NCBI RefSeq assembly: GCF_003610535.1
Contig: NZ_RAPN01000001.1
Coordinates: 248,001-312,000, forward strand
Reading direction: 5' to 3'
Source: Mangrovibacterium diazotrophicum
Lineage (GTDB): Bacteria; Bacteroidota; Bacteroidia; Bacteroidales; Prolixibacteraceae
DNA length: 64,000 nt
The notes under the pieces were generated by a model. That model was not told where the DNA came from and ran no database searches. It saw nothing but the letters and a program-made list of their open reading frames with translations. Both the position numbers and the translations under genes were made by a program. Below, piece by piece: positions 34,117 to 42,806 of this stretch. Each line of letters opens with the position of its first letter. The stretch's first letter is position 1.

Positions 34117-35076
34117 ATGGAGAAAATACGTGTGGTTTTGGTGACCGGCTTTTTGGGAGCCGGGAAAACAACATTCATCAACGAAGTCATCAAAAAACAC
34201 CAGCACCTGAAATTGGCACTGGTTGAGAACGAATTTGGCGAAAAATCAATCGACCAGGATTTGATTATCGGCATGCGTGCCGACAATATCTTCGATTTGA
34301 GCAATGGCTGTATTTGTTGTACCATATCCAACGAATTTTCGTTAACACTTTTGGATTTGGCAGACAAAGCCGGTGAGTTGGATTTTCTGCTGATTGAAAC
34401 AACCGGAATTGCAGATTTGTCGAATGTGATCCGTCCGTTTTACGACGACGAAGATTTGCGCGAGCGGTATGAGCTGCAGGGGAGCGTTTGCCTGGTTGAT
34501 GCCCGAAACTTCGAGGAGCAGCTTGCCGGAAACGAGCAACAAATGCAGGTCATTCTGAGTGACCTCCTCATCATTAATAAAACCAACGAAATTGAAGCGA
34601 AGACCCTGCCAGGCTTGGAGAGACAGCTGCTTGCTTATAACGGTTCGGCACTTGTGGAGCACACTAATTTCGGACTTCTGGAGGATTTTTCGCTCGCCGA
34701 ATTCAGTGAGCGTGTAAAAGGAAAACTGGAACAAAAGTTATCGCAGCCGGTCATGTTTCGGGTAGTGGAATCCAAAAAATACAGCACATTCACCCATCAA
34801 TTCCCTGGTTTTATCAATTTAGAGCGTTTTCAATACTGGTTTAACTACTATGCAGCGATTAATCAGCGGGAAATTTACCGAATCAAAGGTCTTTTGGTTA
34901 CGCAGAATTCACCGTTTAAAACAATTGTGCAATCGGTAGGCGGGGCGGTGTCTTATGCCGAGGGATCATTTCTTGAGCCCGGCGAAGAGCCCGTAAATAC
35001 ACTGGTTTTTATCGGTAAGGATATTGACCACGAGCGTGTGGTTTACGAGCTGATGCACTACTTGGAAGGGAAGTAG
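34117..35076 (+). CDS. CobW/YjiA-family G3E GTPase (metal chaperone)
   Basis: 319 aa from the ATG at 34117. Walker A GFLGAGKTT near residue 10, the metal-binding CxCC motif in NGCICCTIS near residue 66, switch region ETTGIAD, and a CobW C-terminal domain (NLERFQYWFNYYAAINQREIYRIKG). Members deliver Zn, Co or other metals to client proteins. The base-recognition motif normally NKxD reads INKTNE, with Asn in place of Asp, which might change nucleotide preference. Single gene; no zinc-uptake or cobalamin genes nearby show its metal. Confidence 0.92.
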   Translation: MEKIRVVLVTGFLGAGKTTFINEVIKKHQHLKLALVENEFGEKSIDQDLIIGMRADNIFDLSNGCICCTISNEFSLTLLDLADKAGELDFLLIETTGIADLSNVIRPFYDDEDLRERYELQGSVCLVDARNFEEQLAGNEQQMQVILSDLLIINKTNEIEAKTLPGLERQLLAYNGSALVEHTNFGLLEDFSLAEFSERVKGKLEQKLSQPVMFRVVESKKYSTFTHQFPGFINLERFQYWFNYYAAINQREIYRIKGLLVTQNSPFKTIVQSVGGAVSYAEGSFLEPGEEPVNTLVFIGKDIDHERVVYELMHYLEGK

Positions 35077-35202
35077 GAAGTCAAAAGTGAAAAGTCGAAA
35101 GGCAAAAGGCAAAAGAAGCTGGCAGATTGCTCGGTAGTGTTATTAACAAATTTAAGAACTGCGTAGCTCTTTGAAATTTGGATTTTTTTGTTTGGGATTT
35201 TG
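35077..35202. repeat. Degenerate tracts in the gap after the CobW gene
   Basis: The 131-nt gap has AAGTCAAAAGTGAAAAGTC-like units with AAGGCAAAAGGC (35078-35118) and a GAAATTTGGATTTTTTTG stretch (35173-35190), the latter nearly the same as one at 34071. No terminator or gene is seen. Confidence 0.5.
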
Positions 35203-35207
35203 TTCGT

Positions 35208-35903
35208 CTAATACCAGCCCATCAGTTGCATCAGAATAACTACCAGCACAGTTGTTAAAGCAGCCACTCCAATGGCAAGGCTGCTCATGGCAGCTTCTGT
35301 TTCACCCATTTCAATAGCTTTTGTGGTTCCCAAAGCGTGCGATGATGCACCAATACTCAAACCCTTAGCAACGGGATGTTTTATTCGTAGAAATTTTAAT
35401 AGAAATGGCGCTATTGATGCACCGATAATTCCCGTAATTATAATCGAAATGATTGTGATTCCCTGAGTTGCGTTCAACATGTTACTGACAGCAATACCGA
35501 TTGGCGTAGTAACGGAGTGGGGAACAAGCGATCGTTCAAGCATCTCATTTAAACCCAGTATCCGACTTAACCCAACAACTGATAGAATTGCAGACGCAAC
35601 CCCGGTAATAATTCCACCCAAGATTGCGTATTTGTGTAATGCTAATAATTTACGCTGACGATACAAGGGCAATGCCAACACCACCGTGACAGGCCCCAGG
35701 AAAGCGTGAATAACGCTGCCACCTTTCATGTAGTGGTCATAGGGGATGTCCGCTAAAATAAGAATGCAGATAATAATAATAACTGAAAGCAAAAGTGGAT
35801 TCAGCCAATTTTGACGGGTTCGATGTTTAGCCAGTGAAATCAGGTAAAAAAGGCCAACCGTCAATAAAATTCCGAACAGGTGTGTGTTAGTTATGCTTTC
35901 CAT
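35208..35903 (-). CDS. lrgB: LrgB/CidB family membrane protein
   Basis: 231 aa from MESITNTHLFG, which overlaps the lrgA stop by 17 nt. About 6-7 membrane helices with the LrgB core LVPHSVTTPIGIAVSN, GIIGASIAPFLLKFLRI and GLSIGASSHALGTTKAIEMGE. LrgAB proteins were first described in control of murein hydrolases; plant PLGG1, an LrgA-LrgB fusion, carries glycolate and glycerate, and bacterial LrgAB has been linked to pyruvate. Operon with lrgA and a HAD phosphatase gene. Confidence 0.93.
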   Translation of the reverse strand: MESITNTHLFGILLTVGLFYLISLAKHRTRQNWLNPLLLSVIIIICILILADIPYDHYMKGGSVIHAFLGPVTVVLALPLYRQRKLLALHKYAILGGIITGVASAILSVVGLSRILGLNEMLERSLVPHSVTTPIGIAVSNMLNATQGITIISIIITGIIGASIAPFLLKFLRIKHPVAKGLSIGASSHALGTTKAIEMGETEAAMSSLAIGVAALTTVLVVILMQLMGWY

Positions 35904-36255
35904 TCTTCTTTTCATTCAAATTGATGAATAACTGTGTCGCGAGGGCAGTCGCTGCCATTACCAATATTGTAGAGATCAGAATGACGATAAAACTTTCGAA
36001 ATAAAAACCCTTTAACGCGTGGTAAGAAATCATCACACTTACACCAGCCGGGATAAAGAAAAATCCCATATTCTGGAGCATGAAGTCAGCTGTTTCGCGT
36101 ATCTGACGTTCTTTCAGCACTCCGGTAAGCAACAAAATCAATAGCAATATCATCCCGGTAATTGGACCTGGCAGGGGAAAATGCAGGTACCTGCTTATTA
36201 AATCACCCCCTAAATTTATTGAGAGGATGATAAAAAGTTGTTTGAAAATTTTCAT
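35887..36255 (-). CDS. lrgA: LrgA/CidA family membrane protein
   Basis: 122 aa, four hydrophobic helices, family signature FPLPGPITGMILLLILL near residue 27. It functions with LrgB, with which it overlaps. It begins 23 nt after the HAD phosphatase gene stop, on the same strand. Confidence 0.92.
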   Translation of the reverse strand: MKIFKQLFIILSINLGGDLISRYLHFPLPGPITGMILLLILLLTGVLKERQIRETADFMLQNMGFFFIPAGVSVMISYHALKGFYFESFIVILISTILVMAATALATQLFINLNEKKNGKHN

Positions 36256-36278
36256 GTCGAATTGTAGAAAGTTTAGCC

Positions 36279-36881
36279 TTACTGGCCAAAGTTCTCGTAG
36301 GTGAACGGGCGGACGTCAATCAGATACATGCCGGCTGTTTTTGCAGCTTCCATACCCAGAACACCGTCTTCCAAAACCTGGCAATTTTCAGCTTTAATAC
36401 CTAATAACTCGGCACACTTCAAAAATGTTTCCGGTTCCGGTTTGTGTTTGGTAACGTCGTCGGCGGTAACAATCGCATCGAAATATTTGGTCAGCCCCAA
36501 CTTTTCGAGTTGCACTTCTGCACTGCGTCGACTGGCTCCGGTGCCGACAGCCATCGGGATTTTACCGTGATATTTCAACATTAAGTCGACAACCGGCTGG
36601 TGTGGTTTCAGCAATGACGCGTGATCCCAGAATGTTTCCTGTTTCATTTTCACGATTTCATTCGGATCAACTCCCTGCAAGTTGTTTTCGGCAATAACCC
36701 GCTCGGCAAAGCTAATTGTCGGCATGCCGGTCATTTCTTCTATGATTTTCTCGTTGAATGTGCAGTTATAGTGAGCGCATACTTTGTGCCAGGTGGCAAT
36801 GTGAACCGGAAGCGAATCAGACAACGTCCCATCCAAATCAAAAATCAACGCTTCGGCTTTCGGGTGTTTTTCAAGTACCAT
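36279..36881 (-). CDS. HAD-superfamily phosphatase (subfamily IA)
   Basis: 200 aa from the ATG at 36881. Motif I is FDLDGTLSDS near residue 14, motif II is VGTGASRRS near residue 110, the Lys is in KHKPEPETFLK, and motif III is VLEDGVLGMEAAKTAG. The pattern fits the beta-phosphoglucomutase/YqaB (fructose-1-phosphate or 5-phosphate sugar) branch, though phosphoglycolate phosphatases belong to the same subfamily. First gene of a HAD-lrgA-lrgB operon with its own promoter. The substrate is open. Confidence 0.88.
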   Translation of the reverse strand: MVLEKHPKAEALIFDLDGTLSDSLPVHIATWHKVCAHYNCTFNEKIIEEMTGMPTISFAERVIAENNLQGVDPNEIVKMKQETFWDHASLLKPHQPVVDLMLKYHGKIPMAVGTGASRRSAEVQLEKLGLTKYFDAIVTADDVTKHKPEPETFLKCAELLGIKAENCQVLEDGVLGMEAAKTAGMYLIDVRPFTYENFGQ

Positions 36882-36899
36882 AATGTCAAATTTGAGCGA

Positions 36900-36907
36900 C
36901 AAAGGTA
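36900..36907 (-). promoter_or_regulatory. Candidate -7 element of the HAD-lrgAB operon
   Basis: TACCTTTG on the minus strand fits TAnnTTTG; predicted transcript start about 12 nt before the ATG. The -33 region has no exact TTTG. Confidence 0.42.
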
Positions 36908-37028
36908 GAAAACTTCAGATTCCTGTGCCGAAAATGTGTTTTGGGTTAACCGGAAAGGTGAAAATCTTAAAATTTGCTTTAGAATAGCTGGTGAAACAAC
37001 TGTTCGAGCCGTATTTCAATTGAAAAGG

Positions 37029-37059
37029 TTTGTTTAGAATTAAAATATTCCTAATTTTG
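37029..37059 (+). promoter_or_regulatory. Promoter of the rpsF-rpsR-rplI operon
   Basis: TTTG at 37029-37032, exactly 19 nt, then TAATTTTG at 37052-37059: a full match to the Bacteroidota sigma-ABfr consensus. It leaves a leader of about 47 nt before rpsF. Confidence 0.82.
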
Positions 37060-37112
37060 CGCGACCTAAAAGATAGGTGTAAATTTTTAATGTTTAATAA
37101 ATTAGATGTTTT

Positions 37113-37460
37113 ATGAAAAACCAGTATGAAACCGTTTTCATTGCAACTCCCGTTTTATCTGACGTACAGATAAAGGAAGCGGTAAGTAAATTCAAAGACA
37201 TCATCACCGAGAACGGTGGCGAAATTGTCAATGAAGAGGACTGGGGATTACGCAAATTAGCTTATCCCATTCAGAAAAAAAGCACTGGATTTTACCATTT
37301 ATTCGAATTTAAGGCTGAGCCTGAAATGATCGAAAAATTGGAACTTCAGTACCGCCGCGACGAGCGTATTATTCGTTTCCTGACTTTCAAACAGGACAAA
37401 TACGCTGCTGAGTATGCAGAGAAAAGAAGAAACAAAACTAAAACTGAAAAGGAGAACTAA
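37113..37460 (+). CDS. rpsF: 30S ribosomal protein S6
   Basis: 115 aa. Starts [17 protein letters not shown], with the S6 fold motifs [32 protein letters not shown] and [15 protein letters not shown] each visible in part, and a charged C-terminal tail. First gene of the rpsF-rpsR-rplI operon; rpsR follows 3 nt later. No ssb gene is inserted, as is usual in Bacteroidota. Confidence 0.98.
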   Translation: MKNQYETVFIATPVLSDVQIKEAVSKFKDIITENGGEIVNEEDWGLRKLAYPIQKKSTGFYHLFEFKAEPEMIEKLELQYRRDERIIRFLTFKQDKYAAEYAEKRRNKTKTEKEN

Positions 37461-37463
37461 GCT

Positions 37464-37733
37464 ATGGCAAGTAATCAAGGTGAAATCCGTTACCTGACCC
37501 CGCCGTCAGTAGAAATTAAAAAGAAAAAATACTGCCGTTTCAAAAAGAACAAAATCAAGTATGTGGATTACAAAGATCCTGAGTTCTTGAAAAAGTTCCT
37601 GAATGAGCAAGGTCGTATTCTTCCTCGCCGTATTACCGGTACTTCATTGAAGTATCAACGTAAAGTGGCTAAAGCAGTAAAACGTGCTCGTCACTTGGCC
37701 CTGCTGCCCTATTTGACTGATATGTTGAAATAA
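37464..37733 (+). CDS. rpsR: 30S ribosomal protein S18
   Basis: 89 aa. Core motif [20 protein letters not shown] and [20 protein letters not shown] in part, then the basic tail [12 protein letters not shown]. It carries one Cys (KKYCRF), not the four-Cys zinc form. Partner of S6 in the small subunit. Confidence 0.98.
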   Translation: MASNQGEIRYLTPPSVEIKKKKYCRFKKNKIKYVDYKDPEFLKKFLNEQGRILPRRITGTSLKYQRKVAKAVKRARHLALLPYLTDMLK

Positions 37734-37749
37734 GAAAAAGAAAGACAAA

Positions 37750-38196
37750 ATGGAAATTATTTTATTACAAGATATTAATAATCTGGGGAGCAAAGACGAT
37801 ATCGTTAAAGTAAAAGATGGTTACGGACGTAACTACCTTATTCCTCAAAAAATGGCTATTGTAGCCAATGCATCAACCAAAAAAGTTTTGGCTGAAAACA
37901 TCAAGCAACGTGCACACAAAGAAGCTAAATTGAAAGAAGAAGCTTTGGCACTGGCTGCTCAGTTGGAAGGCAAAACCGTAACTATTGGCGCTAAAACAAG
38001 CTCAAGCGGTAAAATCTTCGGTTCAGTGAACACCATTCAGTTGGCTGAAGCAATTGCAAAACTTGGCTTCGACATCGACCGCAAACAAATCCGTTTGGCA
38101 GGTGACAGCGTTAAAGAAGTTGGTTCATACACTGCAAAAATCAAATTGCACAGAGAAGTTCTGGTTGACTTCAACTTCGAAGTTGTTTCAGAATAA
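37750..38196 (+). CDS. rplI: 50S ribosomal protein L9
   Basis: 148 aa with both lobes: N-terminal MEIILLQDINNLGSKDDIV and VKDGYGRNYLIPQKMA, a linking helix, and C-terminal KTSSSGKIFGSVNTIQLA and REVLVDFNFEVV. Last gene of the operon, followed by a terminator. Confidence 0.98.
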   Translation: MEIILLQDINNLGSKDDIVKVKDGYGRNYLIPQKMAIVANASTKKVLAENIKQRAHKEAKLKEEALALAAQLEGKTVTIGAKTSSSGKIFGSVNTIQLAEAIAKLGFDIDRKQIRLAGDSVKEVGSYTAKIKLHREVLVDFNFEVVSE

Positions 38197-38243
38197 TTAA
38201 TTTTTTCAAACACACACAGACACACGTTTTTTTTCAAACAATA

Positions 38244-38278
38244 AAAGCCGTCAGCTTCACACACTGACGGCTTTCTTA
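38244..38278 (+). terminator. Intrinsic terminator after rplI
   Basis: An 11-bp perfect stem (AAAGCCGTCAG with CTGACGGCTTT) with a 9-nt loop, followed by CTTATTTTC. Ends the ribosomal protein operon. Confidence 0.85.
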
Positions 38279-38373
38279 TTTTCATCCGTCTGCGTTTCGA
38301 CAGAAATAAATCAGGCTTTCTTCTTTTCTGTACAGACCTTCTTTTGTATATTCGGTTTTCAAAACCGAAGAAG

Positions 38374-39420
38374 ATGATCCAAACAATACAAACAGCTATT
38401 GCTTCATTCGGGATGTCGGGCCTGGTATTTCACGGCCCTTCGCTGAAAGCGAATCCCGGTTTCCAGATTAGCAAAATCCTCGAACGTTCCAAAAACTTAT
38501 CAGCAGCCAATTGTCCGGAGGCTACAATTGTTCGGGATTTCAGCGAGATTCTGGACGATCAGTCCATCGAACTTGTGATCGTGAATACCCCCGATTATTT
38601 GCATTACGACATGTGCAAACAAGCTCTTTTGGCTGGTAAGCATGTGGTTGTTGAAAAGCCATTCACCCAAACCGTGGCGCAGGCCAATGAGCTTATTGCG
38701 TTGGCAAAAGAGAAAGGCTTAGTACTCACGGTTTACCAAAACCGGCGCTGGGACGGCGATTTTCTGACCGTTAAAAAATTGTTGGAGGAACAAGCTTTGG
38801 GGCGTTTGGTTGAGTTTGAATCGCACTTCGATCGGTACCGAAATTTCATTCAACCCGATACTTGGAAAGAAGAAGGAATTGATCGGGTAGGCGTACTTTA
38901 TAATTTGGGCTCACACATGGTCGACCAGGTGTTGAACTTGTTTGGAATGCCCAAAGGCGTGACCGCTCATCTGGCTACCTTGCGGACCAATGGCCGCGTG
39001 CCTGATTATTATGATATTCGCTTACAGTACGACGTTTTTGCTGCTTTACTAAAGAGCTCCTATTTAGTTCGGGAACCGGGGCCACGGTACTCGCTTCACG
39101 GAACATTGGGCTCGTTTCAAAAATGGGGGATTGATCCGCAGGAAGAAGCGCTGAAAGCCGGAAAATTGCCTGGAGGACCGGATTGGGGAAAAGAGCCCCA
39201 GGATCTCTGGGGATTATTGCACACAGAAAAAGACGGACAGGTTATCCGCGAGCACACCGAGACAATTCCGGGAAACTATCCCATGTTCTACAAGAATCTG
39301 TATGAAGCCATCGTGAATGGTGCCGATTTGCTGGTGAAACCGGAAGAAAGCCGTGATTGTTTGAAAGTGCTCGAAGCTTGTTTGTTAAGCGATCGGGAGC
39401 AGCGTACTATTCTTTTGTAA
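38374..39420 (+). CDS. Gfo/Idh/MocA-family oxidoreductase
   Basis: 348 aa from the ATG at 38374. NAD(P)-dependent dehydrogenase fold. The N-terminal Rossmann strand reads TAIASFGMSGLVFHGP, with the family's EKP motif in VVVEKPFTQT near residue 95 (catalytic Lys) and a C-terminal alpha/beta domain containing NLGSHMVDQVLNLFG with the catalytic His region. Close to the YdgJ/inositol-dehydrogenase-like group that acts on sugars and inositols. Its 3' end overlaps the convergent DUF6807 gene by 14 nt. The substrate is unknown. Confidence 0.9.
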   Translation: MIQTIQTAIASFGMSGLVFHGPSLKANPGFQISKILERSKNLSAANCPEATIVRDFSEILDDQSIELVIVNTPDYLHYDMCKQALLAGKHVVVEKPFTQTVAQANELIALAKEKGLVLTVYQNRRWDGDFLTVKKLLEEQALGRLVEFESHFDRYRNFIQPDTWKEEGIDRVGVLYNLGSHMVDQVLNLFGMPKGVTAHLATLRTNGRVPDYYDIRLQYDVFAALLKSSYLVREPGPRYSLHGTLGSFQKWGIDPQEEALKAGKLPGGPDWGKEPQDLWGLLHTEKDGQVIREHTETIPGNYPMFYKNLYEAIVNGADLLVKPEESRDCLKVLEACLLSDREQRTILL

Positions 39421-40351
39421 GCTGCGAATCATCCAGTTCAATTTCCTTCAGAATGTTACGCTCTTTCACTTTGCCGGTGTACAGAACCACAGTGTAGTTC
39501 AGTTCCAGCGGTTCTCCCTGTTTTAGTTGAACCGGGTACCTGCCGGGGAAAACAGCATTTTGCATACTTTCTTTACTGCGTAAAATCCAGCTGTGGGTAT
39601 TGATGGGATTGTTGGGATCGGCATAAATAATTACGCCACCCGCTCCGTTTCCGTTTCGGGCCATCGAGCCGCTAATATTGATGTAATCGCCGGCTTGAAC
39701 GGGCGTATTTTCGGGTTGCACATTACCATGATTCGACCGGAATTGAACGTCAGCCGGCAACTTAATACGGGCTGAAAAACCACCGTAGCCTTTTTCATCC
39801 TGCGATCCTCCAAGCTTCAGGTTTTCGACCTGCGAAATCAGGCGAATGCGAAAGTGCATGATTCGGTAGTTTCCTTTTTGCTTGTGGAAAGTATAGGTTG
39901 TAATTTCCTTTAGGTAGGCCTCTTCGCCGTTTTTGTAAAGTGGCGAAGTCCAGAATGACGTAGTTTGCAACTCACCATCACCGCTTTTCAACCGTCTGAA
40001 TTCAATACTTTTAACATCAACGGCGAAGTTTTTTAAGTCCCAGCCGTCGCTCACCTGCTGTTCGTCGATCAGGATTTGGTGCCATGCCCAAAAAATTCCC
40101 CGGTGATGCAGGTGATCGTCCGGTGCGTTTTCGGTAATGGTTGTCCCGTCGGGAAGCATAACGGGGTGCAGAAAGTTGTTCCGCTTTTCCGCTGCGTTAA
40201 ACGACATGGGTTCTTTTTGGTAAAAGGCTACATTTTTTCCACCATCAATGATCCAAATGCCGCCTTGTTCTTTTTTTATACTGACTTGTGCCGAGATGGC
40301 TCCAAGTCCCACAAAATAGAGGAGTACGAGACTGGTAAGATTTTTTATCAT
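39407..40351 (-). CDS. DUF6807 (PmoA-like) secreted protein
   Basis: 314 aa with a signal peptide (cleavage after VGLGAISAQ). The segment DDHLHHRGIFWAW near residue 77 is the hallmark of the DUF6807/'PmoA family' group, which is frequent in carbohydrate loci of Bacteroidota and Planctomycetes. The label 'methane oxygenase' sometimes given to it is misleading. The gene is convergent with a Gfo/Idh/MocA oxidoreductase, and these two families often travel together, so a role in sugar processing outside the cell is a fair guess. The 190 nt to the U32 gene stop contain no other feature I can name. Confidence 0.8.
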   Translation of the reverse strand: MIKNLTSLVLLYFVGLGAISAQVSIKKEQGGIWIIDGGKNVAFYQKEPMSFNAAEKRNNFLHPVMLPDGTTITENAPDDHLHHRGIFWAWHQILIDEQQVSDGWDLKNFAVDVKSIEFRRLKSGDGELQTTSFWTSPLYKNGEEAYLKEITTYTFHKQKGNYRIMHFRIRLISQVENLKLGGSQDEKGYGGFSARIKLPADVQFRSNHGNVQPENTPVQAGDYINISGSMARNGNGAGGVIIYADPNNPINTHSWILRSKESMQNAVFPGRYPVQLKQGEPLELNYTVVLYTGKVKERNILKEIELDDSQLTKE

Positions 40352-40541
40352 ATAGTTTTAGTCGTCAGTTTAAAGCTTTTTTGAGCTTTTGGTTTTCTTT
40401 CCTGAACAGGTTTACGCGCGTTGGTTAGGGAACACGCAAATCCTGCAATGCATGCATAGAATCGACCTAGCAGCGCATCTAAGATAAAAAATGTATATCA
40501 GACAGGATAAGTTTTTGTCAATTAATCTGCAAAAAATGTAA

Positions 40542-42530
40542 TTACTGTAATCCCTTCTTAAAGTTGAAAATAGTGGACGGCTGAATTGGGTCTCCCGAAC
40601 GGTAGTTCAAAAATATCTTTTTGATCAGTTTCGGATTCGGTACCTCGTGTTTCAGATCGAACATGAAATGGTTGAATCCTTCTTTTAAAAGCTGATTCTT
40701 ATATTGAAAGAGGTTCACCGGTCGGTCGGGTGTCACAATGGTGATACCGTCCTTATTTTGCTTCGTATAGGTTTTGCTGAATTCATCCTTGAACTGATTC
40801 TTATCCTGTTCCAATTTAACCGGCATTCGCGAATAAAAGAGCTCGGGAGTGGTGTGTAGCAGTACAATTCCCTGTCTGTTTTGAAGCGCCTTCAGGTTCT
40901 CGAAATCATTTTCGATCGAATAGCAGAAGTGTTGTGCTCCTTCCGAATTCAAGAATTTAGAGGCTGCATCGTTGTAAACGTAAACCTGTTCGTTACAACT
41001 AAACCGACTCGACCGACTGATGAGTAATTGTTGCGAAAGATGGCTCAAAAAGAAATGCTGAATGCCGTTCTCTTCTGCTTTTCGGATTGCCTTTTGCCAG
41101 GCTTCAATTTGTCCTTCTGCAATGAATTTGGGGAGCTCGATCGCTAATTTCGCTTTATTTTTTTGAATGAATTTCTGGTCAAAGTTCAATTCTTCCAGCT
41201 GTTTTCTCCCAAGTGAAAGAATAATGCATTCGACCTCCTCGGCGCGGATAAACGGAAACCAGTCGGTATCATCAATCCGGATAAACAAGCTGCCTTGGGA
41301 GGTCGACTTGGTGCGAAAGGCCTGTTGCTGCAGTATTTTTGTTTTCTGCTGGAATGCCAGGCTAACCGTCGGAGCGGGTACTTTGGGCAGTCGGGAAGGG
41401 AAGGATTCCTGCCGCCGCCCAATCCAGTAGATTTCATCTCCTGACGAAATTCGCTCTTTGCCGGTCCAGGGGAGGCTGTAGCGGCCGTTTTCTTCCCAAA
41501 AGTCGTCCAGTTTCAGGTTGACCGTTTGATTGCTTTTGAGCAAACGGATGCGCAGGCGATCATTCGCCTGGAGTTCCTGTGCGCTGAAAAAAGTGATCTC
41601 CGATTTCGCTGCACGAATGACGTTTCCCATTAAAATACCGGTATTCGAATTTTCGGCGAGTGCCTCCGAGACATTTTGATCCAGGAAATAGCCCGTTTTT
41701 TCCCGCCCAAAGTCAAGTTGCAGCATCGCTTCTGCCTCGGCTTTTTGCTCGGGATGATCCAGAGCCAGACGATAGGCTGATGCGACCTGAAAAACGTAAT
41801 CGGCCGACTTCATCCGACCTTCAATTTTGAGAGAATGGATTCCGGCTTTTTGCAGGCCGTCAAGGTTGTCCAGCTGTTGGTTGTCTTTCAGGTTGAACAG
41901 GTATTTCTGCTCCTGCTTATCGGTGTAAGCCATGCGGCAAGGTTGACTGCACATGCCCCGGTTAGCGCCACGTCCACCAATATAACTACTGAAAAAACAC
42001 TGACCGGAAAAGCTGTAGCACAAAGCACCGTGAATAAAAACCTCGAGCTCGAGAACCGATTTTTGAGCGACATGCTCCAGTTCTGTCATGGTTAGCTCGC
42101 GAGCCATCACAACTCGTTGAAATCCGCATTTTGCGGCATGCTGTACCCCTACAGAGTTGTGGTTTCCCATTTGTGTGCTGGCGTGCAAGACAAGTTTTGG
42201 AAAGTATTGACGAGCCAGTGAAAACACACCCCAGTCCTGAACGATAATGGCATCAACGCCAACCTTTTCGAGATAAGCCATAAAGTCGAGCAATCGGGGC
42301 AATTCCTTTTGCTTGATAACGGTATTCAGGGTGATGTAGATTTTGACTTTGTTCTTGTGTGCTTCCTGCAGAATAGCCGGTAGCTGGTCTTCGCTGAAAT
42401 TGTTGGCCCGAACTCGGGCATTAAATTGCTTCAACCCCATGTAAATGGCATCGGCGCCCCCCCGAATGGCTGCCCGAAACGAATCGACACTTCCTGCCGG
42501 AACCAATAATTCTGTTTTGTTGCTCGTCAT
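40542..42530 (-). CDS. Peptidase U32 family protein (RlhA/TrhP-like)
   Basis: 662 aa (ATG at 42530; GTG at 42533). The N-terminal TIM-barrel U32 domain begins ELLVPAGSVDSFRAAIRGGADAIY split over residues 7-30, with the Cys cluster in GALCYSFSGQC and GMCSQPC near residues 170-200, which binds Fe-S in studied homologues. A long C-terminal half follows (DUF3656-type region and more). E. coli RlhA and TrhP hydroxylate 23S rRNA and tRNA, so an RNA-hydroxylation role is more likely than collagenase activity. Single gene. Confidence 0.88.
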   Translation of the reverse strand: MTSNKTELLVPAGSVDSFRAAIRGGADAIYMGLKQFNARVRANNFSEDQLPAILQEAHKNKVKIYITLNTVIKQKELPRLLDFMAYLEKVGVDAIIVQDWGVFSLARQYFPKLVLHASTQMGNHNSVGVQHAAKCGFQRVVMARELTMTELEHVAQKSVLELEVFIHGALCYSFSGQCFFSSYIGGRGANRGMCSQPCRMAYTDKQEQKYLFNLKDNQQLDNLDGLQKAGIHSLKIEGRMKSADYVFQVASAYRLALDHPEQKAEAEAMLQLDFGREKTGYFLDQNVSEALAENSNTGILMGNVIRAAKSEITFFSAQELQANDRLRIRLLKSNQTVNLKLDDFWEENGRYSLPWTGKERISSGDEIYWIGRRQESFPSRLPKVPAPTVSLAFQQKTKILQQQAFRTKSTSQGSLFIRIDDTDWFPFIRAEEVECIILSLGRKQLEELNFDQKFIQKNKAKLAIELPKFIAEGQIEAWQKAIRKAEENGIQHFFLSHLSQQLLISRSSRFSCNEQVYVYNDAASKFLNSEGAQHFCYSIENDFENLKALQNRQGIVLLHTTPELFYSRMPVKLEQDKNQFKDEFSKTYTKQNKDGITIVTPDRPVNLFQYKNQLLKEGFNHFMFDLKHEVPNPKLIKKIFLNYRSGDPIQPSTIFNFKKGLQ

Positions 42531-42544
42531 CACAATAATTTGTG

Positions 42545-42552
42545 CAAAAATA
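42545..42552 (-). promoter_or_regulatory. Candidate -7 element of the U32 gene
   Basis: TATTTTTG on the minus strand fits TAnnTTTG, predicting a very short leader of about 8 nt before the ATG at 42530. No exact -33 TTTG. Confidence 0.32.
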
Positions 42553-42771
42553 GCATTAAAATACCAGCTTGTGAAAGGCTGTTTGTTGGCTGAGTATTTG
42601 AACGCAAAGCTTAAAAACTACCTAAAGGTGAATTGACGATTAAGGTGTGGTTATTTTGCAACATAATGTGAAGGCTCTGTCTCGTTCTTCTTTCATTTTG
42701 TGCGTTTAACGCGCTGTTTTTCGTGTTTTCTTATTTGGTATAACTATTGAATTTTAGTTCGAAATAGAAAT

Positions 42772-42806
42772 AAATTGTGCAATTTCTGAACAAAATTGCG
42801 CAATTA
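42772..42806. promoter_or_regulatory. Tandem palindromes (candidate operator pair)
   Basis: AAATTG-TG-CAATTT (42772-42785) and AAATTG-CG-CAATTA (42793-42806). Their centres are 21 bp apart, two helical turns, as expected for a pair of repressor or activator dimers bound side by side. The likely target is the downstream sensor kinase gene (230 bp away) or an unseen transcript in the gap. Confidence 0.5.

Noticed and set aside
39407-40351. Annotation of the DUF6807 protein as a methane oxygenase subunit
   Set aside because: The name comes from a database label; sequence features (signal peptide, DDHLHHRG motif) and context point to a carbohydrate-related family.
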